Origin: Cryptomeria japonica
Lineage: Eukaryota; Streptophyta; Pinopsida; Cupressales; Cupressaceae
Length of the DNA stretch: 64,000 nucleotides
Direction: 5' to 3'
Assembly: GCF_030272615.1 (NCBI RefSeq)
Contig: NC_081414.1
Location: 657,154,292 to 657,218,291 of the forward strand
Positions 1-10,963 of the stretch are shown in pieces. Below the pieces are notes generated by a model. That model did not search any database. It saw only the letters and a list, made by a program, of their open reading frames with translations, and was not told the DNA's origin. Each line of letters starts with the position of its first letter. Position 1 is the stretch's first letter. The translations under genes were made by a program, and so were the position numbers.

Positions 1-1320
1 GGAACCACAACCTACAAAACCACATGTTAGATCACAAAATCACCTAATGCTTACTAAGGAAGGTGATGAAAATTCAAGGGTAGCTATATGCCCCCCCCTA
101 TTTCGGCTTGCTAATTTTAGTGAGTTGAAACAGGGTATCATGTTTACCACTTCGAATTGTTAAAGAATATTGATGACAAATGCTCACAAGAAGATTTGAT
201 ATGAGATCAGAAACTAATGGAGATTCATTTGGTAAGAAAGAGGACTAAATCTCAATTCCAACACAATAAAGAGTGTGAGGATTTGAGAGTTCTCTAACAC
301 AAGATGAAGGATGTAAATGGAAACAAAATGCAAAGAGAAGAAAAGAAAGGAAAAAAGCATGAATACACACATTGGTGATCCATGAGGAGAATAGTGAGAG
401 AGAAAACATGGACTTCTCGCCCCTAGATCTTGTCTAGGTGATCCATGGGAAAAGGACATGGAAAACTAGCCCCTAGAGTCTGTCTAGGTGATCCATGTAA
501 GGGAGGGGAGTGAGAAAGTCTAGCCTTATGCTGCTAGTTCCACTCAACCTCATGCATGTGTGTGTATGGGAGGTTAGAAGCACCTCATAGGAGTCTATGC
601 CCGAGTATGCTACAACCTGTATATGTATAGTACAAAAGCGTGACATCTCGCTCTAAGAGTCTGTGCTCTAGTTCCGAGAATAATCACCTTGCATAAAAGA
701 AAAATGGAGACATCTCGCTCTAAGAGTCTGTGCTCTGGTTCCAAGAATGACCCATTGCTCAAAAAGTGTAATGTTTATGTCATAAGCAAAGTAGAACAAG
801 GATACCTACCTTCATCACAAAAGAAGATACCCCAAAAATGCAACAATGTCATAGATCCAAGCAAGAGAGTTTTGCACTCTTTAAGCAAGGATAAGGTCAA
901 TGAGAAGGACTTACACAATCTTCCAGGGAGAGATTTAGGCATAAACAAAATGTACTACATACTCACATGAGTTCATGCAAGCAAGACATTAGTGTATGTA
1001 AAATGCTCCTCACAAGAAGTGGGTAGGATAAGACAGAGAATACACATCTTCTCCCATATCTAGGAAAAGAGAATTCTAAAGCAAAGATGATCAATATTTC
1101 CACACCATTACCCCAAAGGGAAACTTTAGCCATAAAAGGAAGAGATGTATGAAATCACTCTTGTCCCCATAGGAACAAGAGATAACATAAAAAAAATTAG
1201 GCTATTATGTTGCTTCAAAAATATGATTGCACTTGAAATTATACCATCATGAATGACAATGAGCCCCCAGTAAATGAGCTACCAATGTCACATAATGATG
1301 AGCAACATAATAGCCATTAA
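1..1320 (-). other. 3' non-coding tail of element A with short direct repeats
   Basis: No coding capacity is convincing here; the 81- and 93-codon frames have no recognisable features. A block starting GACATCTCGCTCTAAGAG occurs at 642 and again at 709. A CCCCTAGA...TCTAGGTGATCCATG block occurs at about 420-450 and 470-500. A C-run lies at 90-99. The first 175 bases match the equivalent 3' region of element B (33872-34055), which places this stretch next to the lost 3' LTR. Confidence 0.55.
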
Positions 1321-1322
1321 TG

Positions 1323-1853
1323 TTATTTAAAGACATGATAGATTGGATGAGGTATTTGAATATGACATGCTAAATGCTCAACTATAAGTGAGATCAAAAA
1401 CATGTATAAAATGATAAAAATTGAAGAAGAAAAGTCACAAGAAATCTTAGAAGAAGGATGAGTGTAATTTATTAGAGCCTTATCCCTGGAGGAAAGGACT
1501 TTATGATGAATAGGAGATAAAGATTCATAAGTGGATTTAGAAATTTGAGGGGAGTCATAAAGAGATTTGTTCATCGCCAATATTTCCTTATGAGGGGAAT
1601 GAGAGTTGATAGAAGTAGAAGATGATTTAATTGAAGTGAGATCATCATCATTACTAAATATAGCATTCACATTGAGAGATGGTCTTTGAGATGCTTTGGT
1701 GGGCTTAGAAAGATTATATCCAAGTCCAAATGAATATTTATGCATGTTAAGTTCTAAAGGAACTTTAATTCCGTGTTCATTTGTGCCACAACCACTTCCA
1801 CTATAGCCACTCTTAGCCAAAATGTGAAAACCACGACCATAACGATTAGCCAT
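1323..1853 (-). pseudogene. G-patch-like domain of retroelement A, frameshifted from gag-pro
   Basis: The frame starts MANRYGRGFHILAKSGYSG and carries the glycine pattern G-x-G-x-G followed by HGIKVPLE, like the short G-patch motif found after the protease in many plant Ty3/gypsy polyproteins. Residues after about 50 are Ser-rich and low complexity. The equivalent frame in element B (43549-44052) has the same block. It overlaps the preceding frame (1754-2308) in another register, so at least one frameshift separates it from gag-pro. In retroelements G-patch domains are thought to bind nucleic acid or help polyprotein function; activity here is unproven. No reverse transcriptase follows, unlike in B. 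Confidence 0.6.
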
Positions 1854-2326
1854 TTCAGAAAGGAAAGGTGGTTTTCATAAGACAAAGAATCAAATTCTTC
1901 AGAATTAGAGGTGTGAGGAGAAGAAGTTTGAGAACCCGCCACAAAATTATTGCTCATAGGTTCAGGTAAGACTAATTGATCTCTAGTTTCTTCCTTCTTT
2001 TTAACTTTAAGCTCTCTAGGAGGAACCCTATACTCACCTACAAAGGTGGGATTAAAATCAAGAGATCCCCAATCGTCTTCTGCAAGAACCTTCTCAGGAT
2101 CAAAAGCCTTTTCATGTGTAGATTTAAGTTGAGAAGAATCTTCTTCAGGAACTTCAGACTCATCCAAAGAATTTTGATTATCAGAGGGTGATGATTCATC
2201 CATAGGTATCTTGTTTAACGAGTCATCACTAGAAGAGGAAGGCTTAGAAGAACTCCCTTTGGAAGTAGATGTTTGCAAACAAGCTTGAAAATTAGTATCA
2301 CCTATCAAGGTATATGTCTTATTATT
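1754..2326 (-). pseudogene. Continuation of element A polyprotein after an in-frame stop
   Basis: This frame is in register with the 740-codon frame upstream (2327-4549) and is separated from it by one stop codon, TAA at 2327-2329. Element B reads Tyr-Asn-Asn-Lys at this place, so the stop is probably a mutation. The segment begins with a GDTN motif, continues with an acidic Ser-rich linker, and contains a WGSLDFNPTFVGEYRVPPRE block that recurs almost unchanged in B (44065-44352). The linker joins protease to G-patch. Its biochemical role is unknown. Confidence 0.65.
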
Positions 2327-4549
2327 TTAAATAAATTTAACTTGTCTATGCAATGTAGAGGGGACAGCCTGCATACTGTGAATCCAAGGTCTCCCTAATA
2401 ACAAGTTGTATGTTAGATTTCCTGACATAACATGGATAGGAGTAGGCAAAGTAATAGGTCCCACTATGATGGGTAAGGTGATAATACCTAATGAAGACTT
2501 AGCCACATTATCAAAGCCTCGAATGGGACAAGAGTCAGGCTCAATAAGGGATGTATCCACAATCATCTTATGCAATAGATTAATGCTACACACATTAAGG
2601 CCAAAACCATTATCTACCAATGTTCGTCTTATAGCAGTGTCATTTATGATAACCACAATCATCAAGGGATCATATTGATGTTGAATTTCACTAGTAGGCA
2701 ACTCATCTTGAGTAAACACAATTTGAGCTTTAGGATTCATCACAGAGTTAACCAAAGACACTATATTACTAGATGTATTAGGTGGAGGAACATTCAAATC
2801 TTTCAAGGCATCTTGTAACATTCCATGATGAGCGGAAGAAGTTTGGATCAAATCCCAAAGGGATATCTTAGTAGGGGTAGCTTTAAGTTGTTCTATGAGA
2901 TCATAGTCCTTACTAAGCATTTGTGAAATACAAGGAGCTTGAGGAAGAATAGGTTGGGAAGGAGGAAGTGAAGTTGGGCTAACTGGAGGAGGATTAGGTT
3001 GCCTATTGTTTCTTGTGTTATAGGTATGAGCAACCGCATTATAACTCTCTCTAGTCAGTTGCTTAGCATACTCATAAGGGCTCTTAGTAGAATAACCTCC
3101 TTGCACAATAAGAATAGGTTTCTTAGGAGTGCAAAAAGAATCATTAGCATAACCACCTTGAACCACTAAGATAGGCTTATTTAAAGGTTGAGAATTTTGA
3201 GAAGGACAAGCACCTTGGACAGTGAAGAGAGGTTTGTTAGGTGTTTCATTCACACGTATCAAATTGATTGAGGATGGTTTAGAGGAATGAACAAAAGTGT
3301 TGGAAGAATTGTTGATAGTCTTCTCTTGCACTAAAATCTCATCACGGATTAAATCAATTTTAGGAGAGAGACAAGGGGTAGGCATTGATGTTCCAGTAGG
3401 AAAAGTAATACTAGGAAAGGTCATATCATCCTCTATCATCAAAGGATCTACATGGGGAATAAACTCTCTAGGAGAAGGATCAACATTACTCTCTAAAGTC
3501 TCACTTTTGAGAGGAAGATCTTTGAAAGAGATGTTAACCATCTTGCTTTGAACTAGGGTATCCTTATGAGTAGAACCAAGTTGAGGAGAGGGAGACGCTT
3601 TATTTTTAGAGGGAGAATAATTGAGATTCAAGGAAGGTGAGAAACTATCAAGGGAGTTTTCAATCTTGATTTCATCTCCTTTGGCTAGGGTTCTCTCATG
3701 GGGAAGAGAATAATCTACACCTTCTTCTAATGGTTCATCCCAAATAGTGAGGTTGTTGAAAGGAATGTTTGAAGTATTGTCAATTTCGGGAGAGGAGATA
3801 ACATTGTTTATTAATTCCTCATCCTTAGGAGGGAGAGCATCAATAGATGTGTTAAACTCATCCTCTTTCCTCAAAATATGTTCAATATGATCTTTAGGGG
3901 AGAGAGAATTAAGGAAATTTCTTATTATTTCATTTTCTTTCTCTAAGGGATGCTTATTGGTAAGACAAACTTTAGGAGAAGGGTAAGCATTTATCATTAA
4001 TTCATCATCTCTATTGGGAATTTTGTTGGAAAAGGAAATACCATCACTAGGAAATGTACGGATAATGTCATCTTCTTGCACAAAAGGATCCTCATGAAGG
4101 GAGTGTTTTTTAGGAGGAACATGAACATATTTCTCCAAAGATTCATGCTTAGGAAGGAGATCTTTGAAAGAAGTGTTCATAACCTCTTGTTGCACTAACT
4201 TGCCCCCATTGGAAGGACCAACTTTAGGAGAAAATAAGTCAATGTCCATCAATACCTTTTCACTTAGAGAGGCATCATGTAGGGAAGGTGAAGTAACATT
4301 AAGAAAGGTGTTTATAATATCATTCTCTTCCTCTAGGATAGCTAAATAGGAAGGGCACATTTTAGGAGAATTGTCAAGATCACTCTTAAAGTCTTCATCC
4401 TTAGAGCATGGGAGAGTCTCAAAGGGACTGGTAGCAACTCTTTTAGGTACTAAAATGTTGTTATAGATGGGGGGAGGTTCTTTAGGAGAAGGAAAAATTG
4501 AAACAAGGGAAGCTAATCCATTATCACATCTATGAAATGAATGCATCAT
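2327..4549 (-). CDS. Gag-pro-like polyprotein of element A, aspartic protease at C-terminus
   Basis: An uninterrupted 740-aa frame. Residues about 1-430 are low-complexity and acidic, with loosely repeated SPK, FKDLPPK and DPxxxEDD units. Residues about 436-490 hold three KPxxxVQGxY repeats. Residues about 560-640 match the region before the protease in Tat elements (ISLWDLIQTS, FTQDELP). The retropepsin active site is at about 644-648 (LVDNG; DNG in place of DTG/DSG is common in this lineage), and the C-terminal GRPWIHSMQAVPSTLH block is typical. I find no capsid-type gag domain or CCHC zinc knuckle, which is odd. The start at 4549 is the first Met after the primer site. Long open frames are rare in this window, so A may be younger than B. 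Confidence 0.75.
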   Translation of the reverse strand: MMHSFHRCDNGLASLVSIFPSPKEPPPIYNNILVPKRVATSPFETLPCSKDEDFKSDLDNSPKMCPSYLAILEEENDIINTFLNVTSPSLHDASLSEKVLMDIDLFSPKVGPSNGGKLVQQEVMNTSFKDLLPKHESLEKYVHVPPKKHSLHEDPFVQEDDIIRTFPSDGISFSNKIPNRDDELMINAYPSPKVCLTNKHPLEKENEIIRNFLNSLSPKDHIEHILRKEDEFNTSIDALPPKDEELINNVISSPEIDNTSNIPFNNLTIWDEPLEEGVDYSLPHERTLAKGDEIKIENSLDSFSPSLNLNYSPSKNKASPSPQLGSTHKDTLVQSKMVNISFKDLPLKSETLESNVDPSPREFIPHVDPLMIEDDMTFPSITFPTGTSMPTPCLSPKIDLIRDEILVQEKTINNSSNTFVHSSKPSSINLIRVNETPNKPLFTVQGACPSQNSQPLNKPILVVQGGYANDSFCTPKKPILIVQGGYSTKSPYEYAKQLTRESYNAVAHTYNTRNNRQPNPPPVSPTSLPPSQPILPQAPCISQMLSKDYDLIEQLKATPTKISLWDLIQTSSAHHGMLQDALKDLNVPPPNTSSNIVSLVNSVMNPKAQIVFTQDELPTSEIQHQYDPLMIVVIINDTAIRRTLVDNGFGLNVCSINLLHKMIVDTSLIEPDSCPIRGFDNVAKSSLGIITLPIIVGPITLPTPIHVMSGNLTYNLLLGRPWIHSMQAVPSTLHRQVKFI

Positions 4550-4862
4550 GACAACAATTTTCCTCTTTCAAATGATAACACATGCAAAATAGAAAGAAAT
4601 GTTCAATGCAAGCACTTAGAATGTAGATTTAGAAAATGAAATTTATGATTCAAATGAGTTCCTAAATCAGATTTGAAATTATTGATCCCAATTAAGCTAT
4701 CCACAAGTTCAACTTTGAATTGAAAAATTAGGGTTTTAGCAAAAATTTCCTCTAGATTTTTGAATCTTGCAAGAAATTAAAACTTGTAAATACAAATTTG
4801 AATTTGAAATAGCATAAACACTCAAATTTGAAAACATAGATCAGAATTAGAGAAGATTGGAG

Positions 4863-4880
4863 TTCACGTCGGGTTCACCA
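4863..4880 (-). other. Primer-binding site of element A (tRNA-Trp 3' end)
   Basis: The plus strand reads TTCACGTCGGGTTCACCA, ending in CCA three bases from the LTR edge. From memory this equals the 3' end of plant cytosolic tRNA-Trp(CCA), acceptor strand CGGGTTC plus A and CCA. The element would therefore prime minus-strand synthesis with tRNA-Trp. The same site occurs with one C-to-T change at 47698-47715, and a degraded copy lies at 46020-46037. Confidence 0.75.
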
Positions 4881-5309
4881 AAATGTGTAGGGGAAAAAGT
4901 GACACTAAGCAAACATGCCCTAATCTCACTTTCAATCACACACTTATGGAATACGAAAGAGCCTAGAGGTATCACACAATTGGCTACTTCTTTTTGTGGA
5001 AGAGAGAGCCATGGGCTACCTATTAGGATTTCTATTCCTTTGTTGCAAATGATAGATAGAATGATGCAAGTTCAACTATTAACCCTAAAGTGTAAGTATG
5101 AACTAATAACAAGATTGCAAAATTGAGATTAAACAATGGAAAGCTGTAAACACAAGGACAAGATAAGAATTCAGATGCCTACCTGGAGTTAAAATCTGAG
5201 TGAAAATGTTCGGGACGGGGGTGCAGGCACCATTGACCTGATTCTGCACCTGAAACTGCTCCTTTTGGCAACCTGAAAGCTGTCGAAAAGTGCTAAAAAA
5301 TGTTGTTGT

Positions 5310-5402
5310 CTGAGGGACCAGGTCACCCAGCGCCCCTGTCCCAGGAACCAGGGCGCCCAGCACCCTTGTCCTGTCAGGACCAGGGCACCCCACGCCCCTC
5401 TC
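5310..5402. repeat. GC-rich CAGGACCAGGGCGCCC minisatellite in the LTR
   Basis: Three to four imperfect units of the form CAGG(A)ACCAGGGCGCCCAGC alternate with CCCTTGTCC in an otherwise AT-rich LTR. The same motif is found in the LTRs of B, C and D and in intron 1 of the plant mobile domain gene (34500-34650). Confidence 0.6.
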
Positions 5403-5525
5403 CTAGGTTTTTGCTCTGCAATTTGGTGTGAAGTTCTATCTCGGTCCGCTTCCGTCGGATCTGCAATTTGCGGCGTCGTTCGAATCCCGAAATCTGCACT
5501 TATATCTGAAAAGGTATGGTGGGCA

Positions 5526-5536
5526 GCTATATAGGG
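5526..5536 (-). promoter_or_regulatory. Possible TATA box of the LTR promoter
   Basis: The minus strand reads CCCTATATAGC in the middle of the LTR. In LTR B the same place reads CCCTATGTAG, so that copy would have lost the box. Placement inside an LTR and the TATATA core are the only evidence. Confidence 0.35.
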
Positions 5537-6546
5537 TTTTGCCTTAGTCAAACCCCCGCTTTGGTGATTTCCACCTCCACAAATAGCCAAGTTGTATTGT
5601 AAAAGTAATGTGTGTGTGCAGACCTTATGTGTGTGCAAGATCCTAAAATGCAAGTAAGCAAACTAGAGCAACCTAGAAAGTAAACCCTAATTGCTTGTAA
5701 ATGATAATGTAAATGCTCCAAATGATGCAAAGTGATCTAAAGCATGAATACAAATGATATAATGAGGCTTATGCGAAGACATGTAAACAACATGAAATCA
5801 TACCCAACCCCAAGGGAGGGGTACAAGCCAATCTTCAGTCGGTGATCCCCTATTGCTCTTCAATGTCTTCAAAGCCCTAAATGGATGAATGAAATTGATG
5901 AATTCTTGATGGATGGATGTTGAATGTTGTTGAAGTCTTCAAAGATCTGCTCTTTCCCTGCACAGAAGGTCCTTTTTAGCCAAAATCCCCGATCCTTTCA
6001 AATGAAGAAAGAGAGCTCTTATGTATGAAACCCTAGGTCTTAATTTCAACTTTTGGCCGACCTAGAGATTGAATCTACCACCAATTTCTTGGGGTTAAGC
6101 TTTATTTTATGATTGTATCACGCTCCTAAAATCTCAGGAAAAATGTCCAGGACCGTGCGCACGCCGGGCGCCATGGTCCTGACAACTTTTCACCAAATTT
6201 TCAGGGCCGTCAGATATGATGATTTTAGAGCGAATCCCGAAGTTACAGCTAATTTCGAGATGTTTTGACCCCCAAAATCAAGCCCCCAAGTTCAAAATAG
6301 GACCTAATTAGGGTTTTTGATTAAATGATGTATTAGAGGAATAAAATGAAAGGGGCACACTTTAATGAAAAGGGCCCAACTTTATGATATGGGAGATGAT
6401 AAAATAGAACCTTAGACCTAATTAATTTAATTAATCAAGTGCTAAAGGGGAAATGCAATGCAAAATGAAAAATGCGCCAAGGCGGGTGCTAAACTAGGTG
6501 TGAAATTGTACCACCCTAGGAAGTGCGTACAATTTACAACGCTACA

Positions 6547-6896
6547 TATGTGTGTCGATATTTGTTGTTTTACTTTCTATTTTACCTGTGGTAATATGTA
6601 ATAGCAGAATACACTAGTATGATAAAAAATAATAATAAATTAATGGTTGTTATTTATCCAAATTTATTCAATACATTGTGATTGGTAATCTTCTTCGTTA
6701 TTGTTTATGCGGAAATATCATTTATTTTTTATTTATGGTCCTAATTTATTAAGTACATCTTCTTCCCACCAACTTTCCCATTGGGTTACTGTTCGGACCA
6801 CCCACCCCACTAACACCGACAAATTGATTGTTTGCCTATAAATTGGACATTGAGGTTTAGGTGGCTCCAATCTAACTATACACTTTAAAACTAAGA
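6547..6896. other. AT-rich spacer
   Basis: This flanks the 5' end of element A. I see no gene, repeat family or clear target-site duplication. Confidence 0.4.
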
Positions 6897-7692
6897 GTGT
6901 TGGAGACACTCAATAGCACTAGTGAATTCTTATTGTATCAGTTGGGGGAAATGGATATGCCTATCAAGCTTGATTTGATGAAACCACAGGGATCATTTCT
7001 AGGAGAAGTAATTGATAAGAAGTTAAGTGGTGTATTGCAGAATGACCACATATACATTATGCATCTGGTGAAGCAAGTTCTAGGTTTGGATTTTTTACTG
7101 ACCCATAATAGGCATAGGGTCAGCTCTGACATCCTATCTTTTTTCGTCGCCATGCTCTTATATGTGGGGGTTTCTAGGGAATGGGCAAATAATCTAACCT
7201 AGATGTTGATTGAGCATAAGTATCTGAAGGGATTTGATGCTTTTCTTGACAATATGGATGGGGCACCTAGGGAACTCATCATTCCCCTACTAGGCAACTA
7301 CTACTATGGGGGACCTCAGGTGGTAAAACACCCAATTGTGTATACTAAACAATTGGAGTTGCTATAAGGTTGGTGGGGTAACATAAGCATGAACACCAAT
7401 TTTCTCCTCTGTTTGGCCAAAATTAAGGAACCCGAATGGGATGATTGGTAGTGGGACTATCTAACCAGTGAAAGGTTTCTTGATGAATTAGAATTCGATG
7501 AACAAGATGTTGAGGAGATTGTTGGACAACTGGAGCTAGGAGCAGAGAGGAGTGGATTTTTCAAGACCGACAGGACGTAAGGGATGTCACAAGAGGGGAA
7601 GCCCATGCCAACTACGGAGAGGACTGCCTTTTCATCCTACTTGCCAACGAAGTCAGGGCCAGGCTCACCCAAGAAGAATGAGAGGTTGTGAA
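6897..7692 (+). pseudogene. Decayed ORF of unknown family
   Basis: One reading frame runs from the ATG at 6897 to the TGA near 7690, broken by four internal stops (7200-7202, about 7363, about 7450 and about 7580). It keeps protein-like composition between the stops, for example SSDILSFFVAMLLYVGVS and an acidic stretch near FDEQDVEEIVGQ. All four stops can be read as C-to-T changes in Gln codons. I do not recognise the family. Weak resemblance to the 188-aa frame at 15939-16505 (hydrophobic helix, then a Gly-containing acidic turn) is noted but not established. The upstream spacer shows no promoter I can name. Confidence 0.45.
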
Positions 7693-7799
7693 TACTGCAA
7701 TGCCAAGGCGCCGATGAGCCCAAAATGCTTGAAGAATGGGGCACTAAACCACTATCTGCATCTGGTTTAGTTCTACATTTTATTCTTTTTCTTACTGGT

Positions 7800-8064
7800 A
7801 GACTAGTACTCAATTAAATTACTCCTATCTTATAGACTATAATTTAGCCTCATGGGTCTTTTAATATTAGAGGTTTTGGAAATAGTCCTCTGTATATTGT
7901 TACTATTCGGAAAGAATACATGAAATGGAATATATTAATATAAAACAATATTCTTTATACATATTCATAGGTTTTGTTATCAGAGTATTCTTATAATTTC
8001 AGTTATGTATTCTTTTGTTGTGTATTTTAGTTATGAATATTGAAATCTGCTCAGTGCGACAAAA
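7800..8064. other. AT-rich spacer
   Basis: No coding region or repeat is apparent. Confidence 0.4.
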
Positions 8065-8430
8065 CATTTAAGAGTTTTATATTTCTATAAATAGTTCATT
8101 GTTATTCAACAACACTGCAGTAAAGTAGGCATTGGGCCTTGGCCCATCATGATTAGAATCTAGTATTCATGACAAGTGGCTATTATTATAATATTATCAT
8201 CAATGTTATCTAATGATGTGTAAGCATTCTATATTGGTATAAAGAGTTCATCGTTATCCATCAACACTACAATAAAATAGGCATTGGGCACTGGCCCATC
8301 ATGATTAGAACCTAGTATTCATGGCAAGTGTCTATTAATAGGATGTTATCATCATAGTTATCTAATGACATGTAGGAGTTCTATATTTCTATAAAGAGTT
8401 CATCATTATTCATTAACAGTAAAGAGTCAT
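8065..8430. repeat. Tandem repeat, about 152-bp unit, 2.3 copies
   Basis: Units begin near 8071, 8224 and 8375 with TCTATATTTCTATAAAGAG-like text. They share the block TAGGCATTGGGC.xTGGCCCATCATG (near 8128 and 8280), which contains a GGGCC..TGGCCC inverted core. Confidence 0.7.
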
Positions 8431-9283
8431 TGATTTTTTGCATATTTTTAATTTTCATTTAATAAATACATGTAAACAAGAGACTAACAAAATATGTACT
8501 CAAACACAATTTTGTTATTTTCATCAAATTTGCAACAAGGATAGATGAAATGAGATACAAAAATTAACTCCAACACCTTGAATTAAGCTAGTATCTGTGT
8601 ATTACTCCATTAGGACTTGAATTCATGAAATACATGATGTATTGTGACTGAATTTGACAAATGCATTGTAGATCTAAGAAAATGTTACCTTACAACATAT
8701 CTGAAATGTTTAAGCAATTTAATTGAGTCCTTTAATCATAGCATAAACATAAAATACATACAACACAACAATGTAAAGAATGAAACAAATCCCGGATTCA
8801 ATTCCATTCAAAAGATAATAGAGTCACACAATGGAAAAAAATAAATTATATTTCATTGATTCAAAAGTTATCTCTATTGTAATACAAAATATATGTCAAT
8901 TCTTCAAATTCTGCAAGAAATTTGACACAAGACTCATTATAATTGCTTTGCAAATTGACATTACATCTTTCTCATTTACTTGGATATGTTACTAGATCCT
9001 AGACTCAGAGTTCTAAACATATGACTTAGACTAGATACTTTAGAACCAAGAGTTTGGAACCCTATCTCATGGCCTTGAATTACCTTGAGACTGCTCCTGG
9101 TGGTCCTTGTGTACTATATCTCGTTAGGTCCAAAAAGTGGGCTGAAGGTGCTAGCTACTACTTCCTTGGAAATTGGGATGATGATGGGTGAAAGTTGTTA
9201 GTAGCCTTCCAAAAACGGCACTGTCACTCCAAAATTGTAGGGGGACAAAAAGGTAAAAAATAGCAACAAGTCTTCCTCCTCAT
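8431..9283. other. Spacer without a recognisable gene
   Basis: AT-rich. A 66-codon frame at 8644-8844 has low-complexity composition and no recognisable domain, so I do not call it. The last 200 bases probably belong to the 3' end of pseudogene F. Confidence 0.4.
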
Positions 9284-9895
9284 CTAAGCTTTGTTGGAGG
9301 ATGACAAAAAATTGGTGTACCATTCATCCATCTTCCTAACTGGCCAATCAAAAGGCTTTATGCCTTGCAACCTATTCATTATAGTCTTAGTTGCTTGAGG
9401 TGGGACCCCTACCGCATCAACAATATACTTTTGATACAACCCATCCACATCCATGATCCTATCCAAAATTGTAATATAGGAAGCCTCTTGATCTGGATTA
9501 GATTCCAATGCTTCGAGGAAACTTGCTATAGACTTTTCAAAATCTACACGCCAGAAGTCCAAGTCCTTAATGTGATGCATTGGTGTCAAAATTGATGGAA
9601 TGTCCCACCATTGTAGCCCCTTGAGTGATTCAAACCTATCACTCATTGCTTTCTTTTCCTTCTCAATGATTGGGAGCTCCTTGATTAATTGATTATGGTT
9701 TTTCCATGTCACTTCAATTTCCTTTGCTTCACTCCCTTTATTTTGAGATGATGCCAAAAAGATATCCTTCAATTGCTTCCCCTTTGGAAACCAAGTAGCC
9801 CTAATAGGCTGAAAGAATAAAAGAATGGAATCCAAATCACTGTCAATCTTGGTTAGAGAAGAATAATTAGCATGGACTTCCTCTAATTTGTTCAT
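9284..9895 (-). pseudogene. Family F segment: C-terminal region
   Basis: A 203-codon open segment. It starts inside a helical, charged region that continues upstream (10048-9896: LEKATKELQEAKEEA, a likely coiled coil), then has the aromatic-rich blocks LQWWDIPS, DLDFWRVDFEKS and KPFDWPVRKMDEWYTNFL. The Trp/Asp spacing looks conserved rather than random. No family known to me fits. Confidence 0.55.
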
Positions 9896-10048
9896 GACTC
9901 TACTGGCTCACTTCAAAATTGCAGCCTTTCTAATCTCATAATAATTCTTTGAAGCTTCCTCTTTGGCTTCTTGTAGCTCCTTTGTGGCCTTCTCTAACTT
10001 TTCAGGCCTTATTCCTCCTAAGGTCCATATCTTAGCTTTAATCAATTT

Positions 10049-10501
10049 TTATTTCAATTTGTAATTTAAAATGAATAATGAATGATAACTATGATTAATC
10101 TTGGCCAAATTGTCCTTGAGAACAATGTGCTTTGTCTCTAAATCTTGTACCACTATTTGAGTGAATTGGGTTGCATGGGAAGTCAGAGAAACAACCTCTC
10201 CTGTAGTGGTGTCACTGCCTGTCATCAAAATTGCTTCCCCCCTCTGTTGTTCTAATCCAAAAGGAACAATTGGCTGATTAACATTTGATCCTCTAGCCAA
10301 AACTCCAAAGACTTTGATATCTACATTTATCCCAGACCCATAGTTCTCATATTCTTTAACATACCTTGGGTCATTTTGCCTTATTACTTGGTCTAATAAA
10401 AATATTTTTCTATGGTCCCATCCTAGGACTAGGAGCATGCCACTTTTAGCAACCATTTCCCTTACCTCCTCAGGGATACATTGAATATTGTAGGGGTCCA
10501 C
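10049..10501 (-). pseudogene. Family F segment: LGWD block
   Basis: A 150-codon segment containing VLGWDHRKIFLLDQVIRQ near residue 25. Gene G has FLGWDLSASFIFDSLLHSEN at the matching place (59305-59802). The second half is predicted helical and leads into the coiled coil. This matched block is one of the main reasons to treat F and G as relatives. Confidence 0.55.
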
Positions 10502-10516
10502 ATTTATTTCTTCCCC

Positions 10517-10960
10517 CTAAGGTGCATTTCTCAACTTTTCCTTGAGCCAAAAATATTTGAATTCATAGGAATTCACAAAATTATCATCTGACATGAACTC
10601 CCTTGAGGCAACCACTCTCTCATCATCCACCTCATGTATAGGTATTACACTAGGAACCAAATCTCTATCTGTGTCATCGAGTTGCTTTGCCGCTTCATCC
10701 TCATTGAAAAAATCTCTAGGAGGGGAAGGGGGAGGCACATTAGGCTCATCAGTGTTAGGAATATCTACAAAATCTTAGATCTTTGTTTTTCCTTTCTTTA
10801 CTCTTCTTATCTCTCCCATCAATGGCCTCCTATCTTTGGCTACTACTTTGTAGGACCCAGGTTTCCCCTCTTCTATGATAACCACCCCTTTTTTGGAAAA
10901 TGTGGGGATATCAACAACGAGATGCTCCTGAAAATTTTCTCCCTTATTCTTGGCTTCCTT
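10517..10960 (-). pseudogene. Family F segment: Pro/Asp-rich linker
   Basis: Open text includes PPPSPPRDFFNEDEAAKQLD and a preceding basic stretch (EIRRVKKGKTKI) that ends in a stop near 10777. The equivalent part of G (59815-60237) is also acidic and low complexity but not alignable. It is probably a flexible linker. Confidence 0.45.
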
Positions 10961-10963
10961 CCT

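Larger units (their letters stand above)
1..6546 (-). mobile_element. LTR retrotransposon A (Tat-like Ty3/gypsy, gag-pro only)
   Basis: Read on the minus strand this is 5' LTR (6546 to 4884), primer site (4880 to 4863), gag-pro reading frame (4549 to about 1754), G-patch-like frame (1853 to 1323) and a non-coding tail (1320 to 1). Bases 1-175 align by eye with 33872-34055, which lie about 137 bp from the 3' LTR of element B. The 3' LTR of A should therefore begin just left of the window. No reverse transcriptase, RNase H or integrase fits between 1323 and 1, so A looks non-autonomous. The Tat assignment rests on the protease region and its flanking blocks; the missing 3' LTR is an inference. 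Confidence 0.8.
4884..6546 (-). repeat. 5' LTR of element A
   Basis: In element orientation it begins TGTAGCGTTGTAAATTG and ends CCCCTACACA, directly before the primer site. It is about 1.66 kb. It shares long stretches with the LTRs at 32084-33735, 47716-48112 and 50050-51683. Inside are a GC-rich minisatellite of GGACCAGGGCGCCC-type units (5310-5400) and a likely TATA element at 5526-5536. Confidence 0.8.

Noticed and set aside
5103-5730. Three overlapping minus-strand ORFs in LTR A
   Set aside because: They lie inside the LTR, overlap each other, include the minisatellite, and have no counterpart in the other LTR copies.
8644-8844. 66-codon plus ORF
   Set aside because: Low-complexity Asn/Ile/Lys composition typical of AT-rich spacer, with no homologue or signal visible.
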